Below are positions 27,383 through 35,216 of a DNA stretch of 64,000 bases, in pieces. The stretch covers positions 124,001 to 188,000 of the forward strand of contig CAVTBE010000017.1 of assembly GCA_963732845.1 (NCBI GenBank), in the 5' to 3' direction. The notes below the pieces were generated by a model that was not told the origin of the DNA, did not search any database, and saw nothing but the letters and a program-made list of their open reading frames with translations. The stretch comes from CAVSRC01 sp963732845 (GTDB taxonomy: Bacteria > Pseudomonadota > Alphaproteobacteria > Rhizobiales > Kaistiaceae). The translations under genes and the position numbers were made by a program. Position 1 is the first letter of the stretch. Each line of letters begins with the position of its first letter.

Positions 27383-27571
27383 ATGGGCAAGCTCAACGCC
27401 GAATGGCACCGGGCAAACCCGATGCCCGAGAAGCCGACACTCGATCAGCGCATCGCCTGGCATCTCGAGCATGCCAAGCATTGCGGCTGTCGGGCGATCA
27501 CCGGCAAGCTCAGGCAAGAATTCGAGCGGCGCCGGATCGCCATTCCCGAGCCGCCCCCGCAGTTCCGCTGA
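27383..27571 (+). CDS. Small conserved alphaproteobacterial protein
   Basis: A 62-residue protein. A good ribosome site (GGGAGGG) precedes ATG 27,383. The central block TLDQRIAWHLEHAKHCGCR is a pattern I recognise from small uncharacterised proteins widespread in Rhizobiales. Charged, soluble, no signal peptide. The His/Cys cluster (HAKHCGC) could bind a metal, but this is a guess. Confidence 0.7.
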   Translation: MGKLNAEWHRANPMPEKPTLDQRIAWHLEHAKHCGCRAITGKLRQEFERRRIAIPEPPPQFR

Positions 27572-27631
27572 AGCCGGCGGCGCCGACCGCCGAATGCCGG
27601 CCGCGCCCCCCGGCACGGCCGGCATCTTCGT

Positions 27632-27901
27632 TCAGTGGGCGTGCGCCCACTCGCGCGCCGCGCGCTGGGCCTCTGCGATCGCCGCCTCGGTCATCTCGCG
27701 GGCGACCTCCTGGCGATAGTTTGCCGCCTCAGGAATGCCCCGCGACGCCGCCAGGTTGAACCACTTGTGCGCCGCCACCAGGTCCGGCTCGACCTCGCCG
27801 CCGCTCGAATAGAGCATGCCGAGATCGAAAAAATTCTGGGCGTTCGGCTTCGCTTCGGCCATCGACGCGAGTTCCGCGCCACCCATGTCCCAACGTGCCA
27901 T
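27632..27901 (-). CDS. Sel1-repeat-like small protein
   Basis: An 89-residue protein. FFDLGMLYSSGGEVEPDLVA then AHKWFNLAASRGIPEA is a classic Sel1 (TPR-like) repeat with its AxxG/A-pattern helices. A C-terminal helix rich in Ala/Glu follows. Sel1 proteins usually act as protein-protein adaptors; no partner is visible. It is single-gene, leftward, with its promoter in 27,902-28,248. Confidence 0.8.
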   Translation of the reverse strand: MARWDMGGAELASMAEAKPNAQNFFDLGMLYSSGGEVEPDLVAAHKWFNLAASRGIPEAANYRQEVAREMTEAAIAEAQRAAREWAHAH

Positions 27902-28248
27902 GACACTTCCCCTTTGTCCCTGTCGCCGGCGGTCATGTCCCCTCCGCTCGGCCGATAGGGCGAGTGTCGCGGGCGGCGATCAAAAGCCGGTTAAGGAGCG
28001 CGCTTAACGAATTTTCACTGGCCGCGTAGCACTTCGCTAACGATGATCGTCTGCCGCCTTTGAATCCCTTGTCTTTTCGGCATCGCGCCGGGCGCCGGTT
28101 TACTCCCTGTTCACGGGCCGGCAACCGCCGATTCACCACGCGCACAATCGCCGCTTCGCGCGATCGTCGCCGCAACAGGGCCGCGATCTTGGCGAATGAT
28201 GACAAAGGGAAGAGAATTGCAGCGGCTGAATTCATTGGAGCGACGACC
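27902..28248. other. Intergenic region, divergent promoters
   Basis: About 350 bases without a supported gene. It separates the leftward Sel1-like gene from the rightward lipoprotein gene. An in-frame extension of the lipoprotein reading frame reaches back to 28,060 but would bury the lipobox signal peptide, so I reject it. Confidence 0.55.
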
Positions 28249-28758
28249 ATGAAAGCCCGTTTCCTGCCCCTGTTCACCGTTGTGCTGGCCGCCCTCGGCC
28301 TCGCCGGTTGCTTCACCAGCGAAAAGCCGCTGTTCACCGACGACCAGGCGGTGGCGCCCTACGCCAAGATCACCTTCGCCGAGGCGGGATCGCCCGACGA
28401 CAAGACCACGGTGACGCGCGAGGGCAAAGCTTATGTCGCCAAGCTCGACGACGGCACCATGACACTGCGCTTCATGCCGGTCGGCGACGACCTCTACCTC
28501 ACCGAGACGAGCGGCGATCAGGACGGCGGGATCCTGCGTCTCTATGCCGTGGTCAGGCTCGACCCGGCGCAGAACATGGCGATGGCCTACAAGGTGATGG
28601 CCCAGGACAGCGACATCGGAAAGGGCCTGGCCAAATGCCAGCGCCAGGACCTCGACGCGATGTGCATCGAGGACGTCGACGCCTATGTGGCGCTCGCCAA
28701 GGCGGCGATCGCCGCCGGCGACAAACCCGACTCCACCTACAACGTGGCTTTCGAATAG
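28249..28758 (+). CDS. Predicted lipoprotein of unknown function
   Basis: A 169-residue protein. Signal peptide with lipobox LGLAGCFTS, so the mature chain would start at Cys22 and be lipid-anchored. The rest is a soluble, probably beta-rich domain (for example DDKTTVTREGKAYVAKLDDG) with two later cysteines (KCQRQDLDAMC) that could form a disulfide. I do not recognise the family. It is convergent with the following leftward gene, 5 bases apart. Confidence 0.75.
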   Translation: MKARFLPLFTVVLAALGLAGCFTSEKPLFTDDQAVAPYAKITFAEAGSPDDKTTVTREGKAYVAKLDDGTMTLRFMPVGDDLYLTETSGDQDGGILRLYAVVRLDPAQNMAMAYKVMAQDSDIGKGLAKCQRQDLDAMCIEDVDAYVALAKAAIAAGDKPDSTYNVAFE

Positions 28759-28763
28759 CGCCA

Positions 28764-29156
28764 TCACGCCTCGCGACAGTCGCCGTCCGCGTCAATGTCA
28801 GCGGTGACCGCGTCGAGATAGTCGTAGAACGCGTCCGAGCTGACGCCCGCGGTGCAGAGCAGCATGACGACATACTGCAGCACCCGGCGGGTCAACTCGG
28901 GGCGCCGCTCGTCGAGGCACTCGATGTCCTCGCCGCGGCAGGTCCTGGCGCGCCGGCAGGCATCGTGCGGGCAGTCCTGCCACATGCCAAATTGGTTCAC
29001 GACCACCAGCCGGCGCGCAAAGTCTTCCGCCTCCGGGCCCAGCGCCCGCAGCTCCGCCACGACCCGGTCGGCTTCGTCATCCGCCACCGTCGACCGGATG
29101 GCGGGCGGCTGACGTTTCTTCCGTGGCCGTTGCAGCTTGGATGGTTCAACCGGCAT
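28764..29156 (-). CDS. Four-cysteine hypothetical protein
   Basis: A 130-residue soluble protein. The ATG at 29,156 has an AAGGAG site 8 bases upstream. A basic N-terminus is followed by a helical region and a cysteine cluster, CPHDACRRARTCRGEDIEC, spacing C-x4-C-x5-C-x5-C, which suggests a zinc or Fe-S site. Similar small cysteine-cluster proteins occur in Rhizobiales, but I know no function. The reading frame continues upstream into repeats, which I exclude. Confidence 0.7.
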   Translation of the reverse strand: MPVEPSKLQRPRKKRQPPAIRSTVADDEADRVVAELRALGPEAEDFARRLVVVNQFGMWQDCPHDACRRARTCRGEDIECLDERRPELTRRVLQYVVMLLCTAGVSSDAFYDYLDAVTADIDADGDCREA

Positions 29157-29643
29157 GGCACACGCTCCTTCGTTCCCGCGAGCGATTTCGCTCCGGGTGA
29201 TGGTGTCCCTCGTCCCATCCCTCTCTCTTCGCCCCTCGGGATTCTTTTTCATCCCGGTCGGGCTTTCGTATCTTTCCCTGTCGGGCCTTCGGCCCTCCAC
29301 GGTCTCTTTCGGCCCTCCGCGCCTCTTGCGAGACGCGAGGGGGTGGCGGGCGCCCGGCGAATGCCGTGCGGTTACTCCGCGAAAACAGGGGCGCTCGCCG
29401 AGCGCCCGCCGCGGCGATTTTTCTCCGTCTCCCGGCAGGCGCTGCACCCCACTTTCCTCGATCCCTGTCGCGCCGCTTTCTTCGATCCCGGTCGGGCTTT
29501 CGCCCTCCTCGGTCTCTTGCGGCGCTCCACGTCTCCTGGCGCGGGGCTTAGGCCTTGCGGCGGCCGGTCGTAGTGCCGACGGTCCCACCGGGAACGCCCC
29601 GATGGGGAAAGGTCGGAAACCTCTCCCGAGCGGGGGCACCGCT
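29157..29643. repeat. Intergenic tract of degenerate repeats
   Basis: Non-coding, with diverged copies of a C/T-rich unit containing ATCCCGGTCGGGCTTTCG and GGTCTCTT-CGG-CCTCC. One copy is at about 29,240-29,325 and another at about 29,475-29,545. Short hairpins such as CGGGCTTTCG and GGGCCTTCGGCCC are frequent. It looks like a dispersed palindromic-repeat island rather than a gene. Confidence 0.6.
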
Positions 29644-29733
29644 CCGCTCCCCCCACGACGTTCCGGTCGACACGGGACCCCTTGCGGGAGCGGATGAGCG
29701 CATCATCTCATGGGGTCAGGAGGGCGGGGATAA
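29644..29733. repeat. 90-bp direct repeat, copy A
   Basis: Shares about 82 of 90 bases, in the same orientation, with 30,803-30,892. The common core is CACGACGTTCCGGTCGACAC followed by GGGACCCCTTGCGGGAGCGG, and the end is TCATGGGGTCAGG...GGGGATAA. The two copies bracket the AT-rich DUF3800 remnant. Confidence 0.9.
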
Positions 29734-29880
29734 GTATTTTTTCCCCATGTTGTCCTTTCCCGTACCCAGGACGTATGAATAAAGTGGAATAATCACCAAT
29801 AGGGCGTGTCAGCGGCGGCAGATCGCGTTTAGTCGCATGTGGCGGGACTGGGGTCGGAAAGGGCTGCCAACCGAAGGTAC

Positions 29881-30717
29881 ATGGTTCTTCAAGCATACGT
29901 AGATGACAGCGCCCAAGAAGGCGGCTGTTTCGTTATCGCTGGGTACATCTCGACCGCCGAACGTTGGGCACGGTTTTCGGAGGAATGGGAAGCTCTGTTG
30001 CCCTCGCACGGAGTTTTGTCAGAGCGCGGGACTTACCATTTCAAGATGAGTGAGATGAATACAACCGAAGAGCGAAGGCACGAATTCCTGCGTTTGAACG
30101 CGTAATATATGAATATGCGATGTGTGAATTTGCATTTGGCTTGGTGCTTAATGATTTTGCGAACGCTATTCAGCGTGTTCAGGTTCCGGGTCACATTTTA
30201 AAACTAACTCCAACTATAACTCCATTTCATTTATTGTTTATTGGAGTAATGGATTATCTTTCCGCTTTTTTCTTGAGCGATGAACAAACTATTGTTAATG
30301 ATAAAGTTGATTTCTTCTTTGATGAACAATCAGAAAAAAGGCATATTCTTAAACATTGGTTCGATTATATTGAGGCGCAAAGTTATGTAAAACGAATTTT
30401 CGAAGTCCCTGCCTCGGTTCGAAGACGATAAGAATTTCCTGCCACTGCAGGCCGCTGATTACCTTGCTTGGACTTTTCGCCATAAGATGCAAAATGGGAT
30501 TAACAGGTGGCGCGTTGGGAAGTCACAAAACCCAGCTGTCCCTGGTATATACTTCGAATTAAATGAAAAACAACTGGTATCACTATATTATAGGATCGTA
30601 AAACAAGCTCTACCTCACAACGCCGTTATCGACATCGCTTCGGAACTCCCTCCAGAGAGCCAGGAGAGAAAGTATACCCGTCCTTGGCACGTGAAAATTC
30701 ACTTCGAAGATAAATGA
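29881..30717 (+). pseudogene. DUF3800-domain gene, broken by two frameshifts
   Basis: The start MVLQAYVDDSAQEGGCFVIA and the following GYISTAERWARFSEEW...HFKMSEMN fit the DUF3800 family of phage/defence-associated proteins with an RNase H-like fold. The frame is lost by a one-base deletion near 30,092, continues as RVIYEYAMCEFAFGLVLNDF, and returns to the first frame after a one-base insertion near 30,405 as SLPRFEDDKNFLPLQAADYL. Read through, the product would be about 278 residues. From 30,100 on the DNA is strikingly AT-rich compared with all neighbours, a sign of transfer. Both indels could also be sequence errors. Confidence 0.75.
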
Positions 30718-30802
30718 TATAATGAGAAAAATACTCGACCCTCTGGAACAACCACTCGAATCCCTCCTTGGTCATACCACGTTCGCGAGCGGCTGCTCTG
30801 AA

Positions 30803-30892
30803 CCGCTCGCCCCACGACGTTCCGGTCGACACGGGACCCCTTGCGGGAGCGGACAGGCGCATTCTCTCATGGGGTCAGGGGTGCGGGGATAA
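30803..30892. repeat. 90-bp direct repeat, copy B
   Basis: The second copy of the element at 29,644-29,733, eight mismatches in 90 bases, same length and orientation. It starts 85 bases after the DUF3800 remnant. Confidence 0.9.
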
Positions 30893-30957
30893 CAAATTTG
30901 TTGTCCCCGCTCGGCGAGACAGTGGGATAATCGGGCGCCGCGACGCCCCCCGCACCA

Positions 30958-31000
30958 CCTCTCCCATGGGGAGAGGTCGGCGCGAAGCGCCGGGTGAGGG
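30958..31000. repeat. REP-like palindrome
   Basis: Contains the near-perfect hairpin CCTCTCCCATGGGGAGAGG followed by TCGGCGCGAAGCGCCGGGTG, a pair of stems. This combination is common in intergenic palindromic elements of Rhizobiales. Confidence 0.6.
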
Positions 31001-31029
31001 GATGTTGCCCACGATAGACCGTACGCCCT

Positions 31030-31054
31030 CACCCCACGCACCTAAGTCGCTTAA
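31030..31054. repeat. Left half of an IS-interrupted palindromic element
   Basis: CACCCCACGCACCTAAGTCG then CTTAA. Joined to 32,683-32,723 by removing the insertion sequence and one TTAA, it rebuilds an element like that at 32,937-33,001. Confidence 0.8.
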
Positions 31055-32682
31055 CCCGTCTTATTCATGGCGGCCCGCCTGACGGGCTGGCGGATGTAGC
31101 CTAAGTGATTGATGTGGCGTAGGATTTGGTTGTTGAAGCCAACCCTGTCCACCGCATCGAGCCGGCCACACCCGCCATGACCGACGATATGAGTCTGCCG
31201 TTCTGGTTTCCAGCCGTCCGGGGCAAGAAGCTGACCGCCGCGTTCGACGGCGGGCGCCTGTCGTCGGACGGCGGCGTAATGCTGCTTGCCGAGGCGGCGC
31301 GACGGATGGGGATCGCCGGGAAGCTTGCAGCCGTGATCCCCGATCGGCGCGATCCGACGCGGGTGGTTCACCCGCTCGCCGAGATCCTGCTCGCCCGCAT
31401 CCTCGCCATCGCCTGCGGCTACGAAGACGCCGACGATCTCGACAGCTTGCGCACTGACCCTGCCTTCAAGCTTGCCTGCGGGCGGTTGCCGGAGAGCGGT
31501 ACGGACCTGATGAGCCAGCCAACCGTGTCGCGCTGGGAGAACGCGCCGACTTTGCGCGACCTGGTCAGGCTCGGCCGGGTGATGGTCGACCTCTACTGTG
31601 CCAGCTACGCCACGCCGCCTGAGGCGGTCGTGCTCGACATCGACGACACGGTCGACGTGGTTCACGGCCACCAGCAACTGTCGCTGTTCAATGCCCACTA
31701 CGACGAACGCTGCTTTCTGCCGATCCACGTCTACGACACCACCACCGGTCGTCCGGTGGCCATGATCCTGCGGCCCGGCAAGACGCCCTCCGGCGTCGAG
31801 GTGCGCGGTCATGTGCGTCGCCTGGTCCGGACGATCCGCCGGCACTGGCCGACAACCCGCATCACGATCCGTGGCGACGGCCACTATTGCCGGCCGGAGG
31901 TGATGGATTGGTGCGAGGCGAACGGCGTCGATTACCTCTTCGGCCTCACCGGAACGAAGGCGCTCGCTGCCAAGGTCGAGGAGGTCGCCGACGCCATCCG
32001 CGTCGAGCGCGCGGTCGAGGACAAGGATGCCGTTCGCGACTTCACCGAGACCACTCCACGCCGCCAAGTCCTGGAAGCGGGAGCGCCGCGTCGTCAGCCC
32101 GCATCGAGGCGACGCGGCTCGGTCTCGATATCCGCTACGTTGTCACCAACATCGCGACCGGGACGGCCGAATGGCTCTATGCCGACCTCTACTGCGCCCG
32201 CGGCCAGGCCGAGAACCTGATCAAGCTGCACAAGGCCCAGCTCGCCTCCGACCGCACCAGCTGCCGGGCCGCGACTGCCAACCAGATGCGGCTTGTCCTT
32301 CACACCGCCGCCTACTGGCTGATCCTCGCCGTGCGCGACGCCATCCCCAAGGCCCATGCCCTCGCCAAGGCCGAGTTCAACACGATCCGGCTCCGGCTCC
32401 TCAAGGTCGCCGCCCGCATCACCGAAACCGCCAGCCGCGTGCGCCTCGCCTTCGCCAGCGCCTGCCCGGATGCCGTCCTCTTTCGCCATCTGGCAGTCTC
32501 GATCAGACCCGGCGTGCCCTGAGCCGAGGGGCGTCAGGTCCCTCGAAACCCGTCCCCATTCTCCAACGCGTTCATCAAATTCCAGCCCACACCGCGGTGA
32601 AAAAGACGCCGCGAAGAACTGCGGCCGCCGTCACGCCGCCGCAAGGCAACTGCCAAAATCCAAGCCCCATGAATAAAGGCGG
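31055..32682 (+). mobile_element. IS1380-family insertion sequence (1,628 bp)
   Basis: Imperfect terminal inverted repeats are CCCGTCTTATTCATGG at 31,055-31,070 and, read on the other strand, CCGCCTTTATTCATGG at 32,667-32,682 (12 of 16 bases match). Both ends are flanked by TTAA (31,051-31,054 and 32,683-32,686), a 4-base target duplication. The length and the single transposase gene fit IS1380. The transposase is frameshifted twice, so this copy is probably inactive unless the indels are sequence errors. Confidence 0.88.
31177..32522 (+). pseudogene. IS1380-family transposase, two frameshifts
   Basis: A DDE transposase of about 447 residues when read across two one-base insertions. The first frame runs from MTDDMSLPFWFPAVRGKKLT through DIDDTVDVVHGHQQLSLFNA (catalytic Asp region) and IRGDGHYCRPEVMDWCEANG to the extra C near 32,056. 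A short second frame encodes HAAKSWKRERRVV. An extra A near 32,096 then leads to ARIEATRLGLDIRYVVTN and ARGQAENLIKLHK with the catalytic Glu. The C-terminus is complete, ending at 32,522. Confidence 0.88.
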
Positions 32683-32723
32683 TTAAGCTCCTAAGGTGCG
32701 TGGCCCTCTCCCCTCGGGAGAGG
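32683..32723. repeat. Right half of the IS-interrupted palindromic element
   Basis: TTAAGCTCCTAAGGTGCGTG followed by GCCCTCTCCCCTCGGGAGAGG. AGGTGCGTG is the inverted partner of CACGCACCT in the left half (31,036-31,044). The next 210 bases to 32,936 show no gene, only another hairpin (CTCTCCCCCCCTTGTGGGGGAGAG). Confidence 0.8.
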
Positions 32724-32936
32724 ACGACAACAACAACTGCCGTGCCCAGGCCATTCAGTGATGCGCCACTCTCGACAACGGCGGAACACGCTTCGCACTT
32801 CCGCCCTACGGGCTGATCCACAACACAGCCTAAGTTTGGGAGTCCTCTCCCCCCCTTGTGGGGGAGAGACAGAGAGGAGGGATGGGCACAGCATTCGATT
32901 GCGCCGGCAGGCACGACGAACGCCTTGCCGACACCC

Positions 32937-33001
32937 CTCACCTCACGCACCTAAGTCGCTTGCGCTCCAAGGTGCGTGGCCCTCTCCCGCAAGGGGAGAG
33001 G
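32937..33001. repeat. Intact copy of the palindromic element
   Basis: CACGCACCTAAGTCGCTTGC then GCTCCAAGGTGCGTGGCCCT then a CTCTCCCGCAAGGGGAGAG hairpin. It has the same layout as the element split by the insertion sequence 280 bases to the left. The outer arms CACGCACCT/AGGTGCGTG are perfectly inverted. Confidence 0.8.
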
Positions 33002-33044
33002 GGACGACACCTCAGGCGCCCAAGAGACGGAAAGCTGCCCGCTC

Positions 33045-34525
33045 TCAGACCCCGAGCTTGGCCTTGAGAAGCGCGTTGACGGCCTGCGGGTTGGCCTTGC
33101 CGCCGCTCGCCTTCATCACCTGGCCGACGAACCAGCCGATCGCCTGCGGCTTGGCCTTGGCGTCGGCGACCTTGCCCGGATTGGCGGCGACGATCTCGTC
33201 GACGATCTTCTCGATGGCGCCGGTGTCGGTGACCTGCTTCATGCCGCGGGCCTCGACGATCTCGGCCGGGTCGCCGCCCTCCGCCCAGACGATCTCGAAG
33301 AGCTCCTTGGCGATCTTGCCGGAGATGGTGCCCTCGCCGATGAGGCCGATGATGGCGCCGAGCTGGCCGGCCGAGACCGGGCTGTCGGAAATCGAGAGCC
33401 CTTCCCGGTTGAGCCGGCCGGACAGCTCGTTGATCACCCAGTTGGCCGCCGCCTTGGCGTCGCGGCCGGCGGCCACCGCCTCGAAATAGTCGGCGACCTC
33501 GCGCTCCGCCGTCAGCACCCCGGCGTCATAGGGGCTGAGGCCGAAGGCCGAGACGAAGCGCGCCTTGCGCGCGTCCGGCAGTTCCGGCAGCCCCTCGGCC
33601 AGCTCGTCCACCCAGGCCTGCTCGAACTCCAGCGGCAAGAGGTCGGGATCGGGGAAATAGCGATAGTCGTGCGCTTCTTCCTTGGAGCGCATCGGAGCGC
33701 GTCTCGCCGCGGTCGGGATCGAAGCGGCGGGTCTCCTGGTCGATCGCGCCGCCGTCCTCGAGAATGGCGATCTGGCGGCGCGCCTCGTAGTCGATCGCCT
33801 CGCCGATGAAGCGGATCGAGTTCATGTTCTTGATCTCGCAGCGCGTGCCGAAGGCGCCGCCGGGCTTGCGCACCGAGACGTTGACGTCGGCCTTGAGCGA
33901 GCCCTCGTCCATGTTGCCGTCGCAGGTGCCGAGATAGCGCAGGATCGAGCGCAGCTTGGCCAGATACGCCTTGGCCTCGTCGGCCGAGCGGAGGTCGGGC
34001 TTCGACACGATCTCCATCAGCGCCACGCCGGAGCGGTTGAGATCGACGAAGCTCGCCGTGGGGTTCTGGTCGTGGATCGACTTGCCGGCGTCCTGCTCCA
34101 GATGCAGCCGCTCGATGCCGACGGTGAAGCTGTCGCCGCCCTCGACGTCGACGGTGACCACGCCCTCGCCGACGATCGGCTGCTGGTACTGCGAGATCTG
34201 GTAGCCCTGCGGCAGGTCCGGGTAGAAATAGTTCTTCCGCTCGAAGCGGCTCTTCAGGTTGATCTCGGCCTTGAGCCCCAGGCCGGTGCGCACCGCCTGC
34301 GCCACGCATTCGCGGTTGAGCACCGGCAGCATGCCGGGCATGGCGGCGTCGACCAGGCTGACATGGGAATTGGGCGCCCCGCCGAAGGCGGTCGAGGCGC
34401 CGGAAAACAGCTTCGACTGCGAGATCACCTGGGCATGGACCTCCATGCCGACGACGACCTCCCAGTCGCCGGTGGCCGCCCTTGATGAGCTTGCCGGACC
34501 CCGGCGCGCGTTCCGGTGTGGTCAC
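33045..34525 (-). CDS. gatB: Aspartyl/glutamyl-tRNA amidotransferase subunit B (two frameshifts)
   Basis: GatB forms the GatCAB complex, which converts Glu-tRNA(Gln) and Asp-tRNA(Asn) to the amide forms. Read across two extra bases the product is 492 residues, the normal length. The start VTTPERAPGSGKLIKG continues, after an extra base near 34,476, as ATGDWEVVVGMEVHAQ. An extra base at 33,693 separates GETRS from MRSKEEAHDYRYFPDP. The rest, including the C-terminal tRNA-binding tail, is intact. The GTG start overlaps the upstream gene (GTGA). Because GatCAB is normally essential in this group, the indels are more likely sequence errors than real. Confidence 0.9.
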
Positions 34526-34812
34526 AGGCCGCCCTCCGTCAGCAGGGCCGCGGCGATCGCATCCCATTCCTCGTCGAGCGGATTTTCGGCGCGTGGCTTG
34601 CCGGCGCGGGCATACCAGTAGCCGGCATTGCTCGGGTCGCCTTCGACCCGGTGGAGATGGGCGTGGACCCAGGCGGCTTCGGCTCCGTCGTCCGCCTGGA
34701 CGATCTCATGCGCCTTGTGCCAGTCGCCCTTGGCGACGTGCCACAGTGCCGTCAGCGGTCCGCCCGCCTGCGCCGGTGGCGTCGTGCTGTTGCGAAGCTC
34801 GGACGGCGTCAT
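34522..34812 (-). CDS. Conserved hypothetical protein in the gat operon
   Basis: A 96-residue soluble protein. TALWHVAKGDWHKAHEIVQA and AAWVHAHLHRVEGDPSNAGY then WYARAGKP look like two short helical, TPR-like units, a pattern I recognise from uncharacterised alphaproteobacterial proteins. The start overlaps the RidA-like gene and the stop overlaps the gatB GTG (4 bases each), so it is surely translated. Function unknown. Confidence 0.8.
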   Translation of the reverse strand: MTPSELRNSTTPPAQAGGPLTALWHVAKGDWHKAHEIVQADDGAEAAWVHAHLHRVEGDPSNAGYWYARAGKPRAENPLDEEWDAIAAALLTEGGL

Positions 34813-35216
34813 TCGGATTCTCCTGTCTCTTCGCCCACCACCGCGTCGAATTCCATCTCGACCAGCCAGTCGGGATCGAGCAGCGCCTTGACCACCACCA
34901 TGGTCGAAGCCGGGCGGATGGCGCCGAAGCTCTCGCCATGGGCGCGGCCGGCGGTCTCCCAGTCGGCGGCGTTGACGAGATACATGCGCGTGCGGATCAC
35001 GTCACCGAGGCTGGCGCCGGCTCTGCCGAGGACCTCACCGGCGATCGCACAGCAGCGGCGCACCTGTGCCGCCACATCGCCGACGCCGGCGGTCTTGCCA
35101 TCCGGCCCGATCGGCGCCGTGCCGCTCACCGCGATCGTGTTGCCGATATGGACCGCCCGCGAGAAGCCGATCACCGGCTCATAGGGGCTGGCGGAGGAGA
35201 TGTTCTGACGGCTCAT
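34809..35216 (-). CDS. RidA-family (YjgF/YER057c) protein
   Basis: A 135-residue member of the Rid superfamily, which hydrolyses reactive enamine/imine intermediates. Family signs are GFSRAVHIGNTIAVSGTAPI near the start, a conserved Arg in DVIRTRMYLVN, and the C-terminal PDWLVEMEFDAVV. The arginine position and sequence fit the Rid4-7 side groups rather than archetypal RidA. It is embedded in the gat operon, overlapping gatA and the next gene by 4 bases each. Confidence 0.82.
   Translation of the reverse strand: MSRQNISSASPYEPVIGFSRAVHIGNTIAVSGTAPIGPDGKTAGVGDVAAQVRRCCAIAGEVLGRAGASLGDVIRTRMYLVNAADWETAGRAHGESFGAIRPASTMVVVKALLDPDWLVEMEFDAVVGEETGESE

Noticed and set aside
29137..29697. Open frames across the repeat tract, including an extension of the cysteine-cluster gene
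   Set aside because: They encode repetitive Arg/Gly/Glu-rich peptides that follow the DNA repeats, and the cysteine-cluster gene has a good internal start with a ribosome site.
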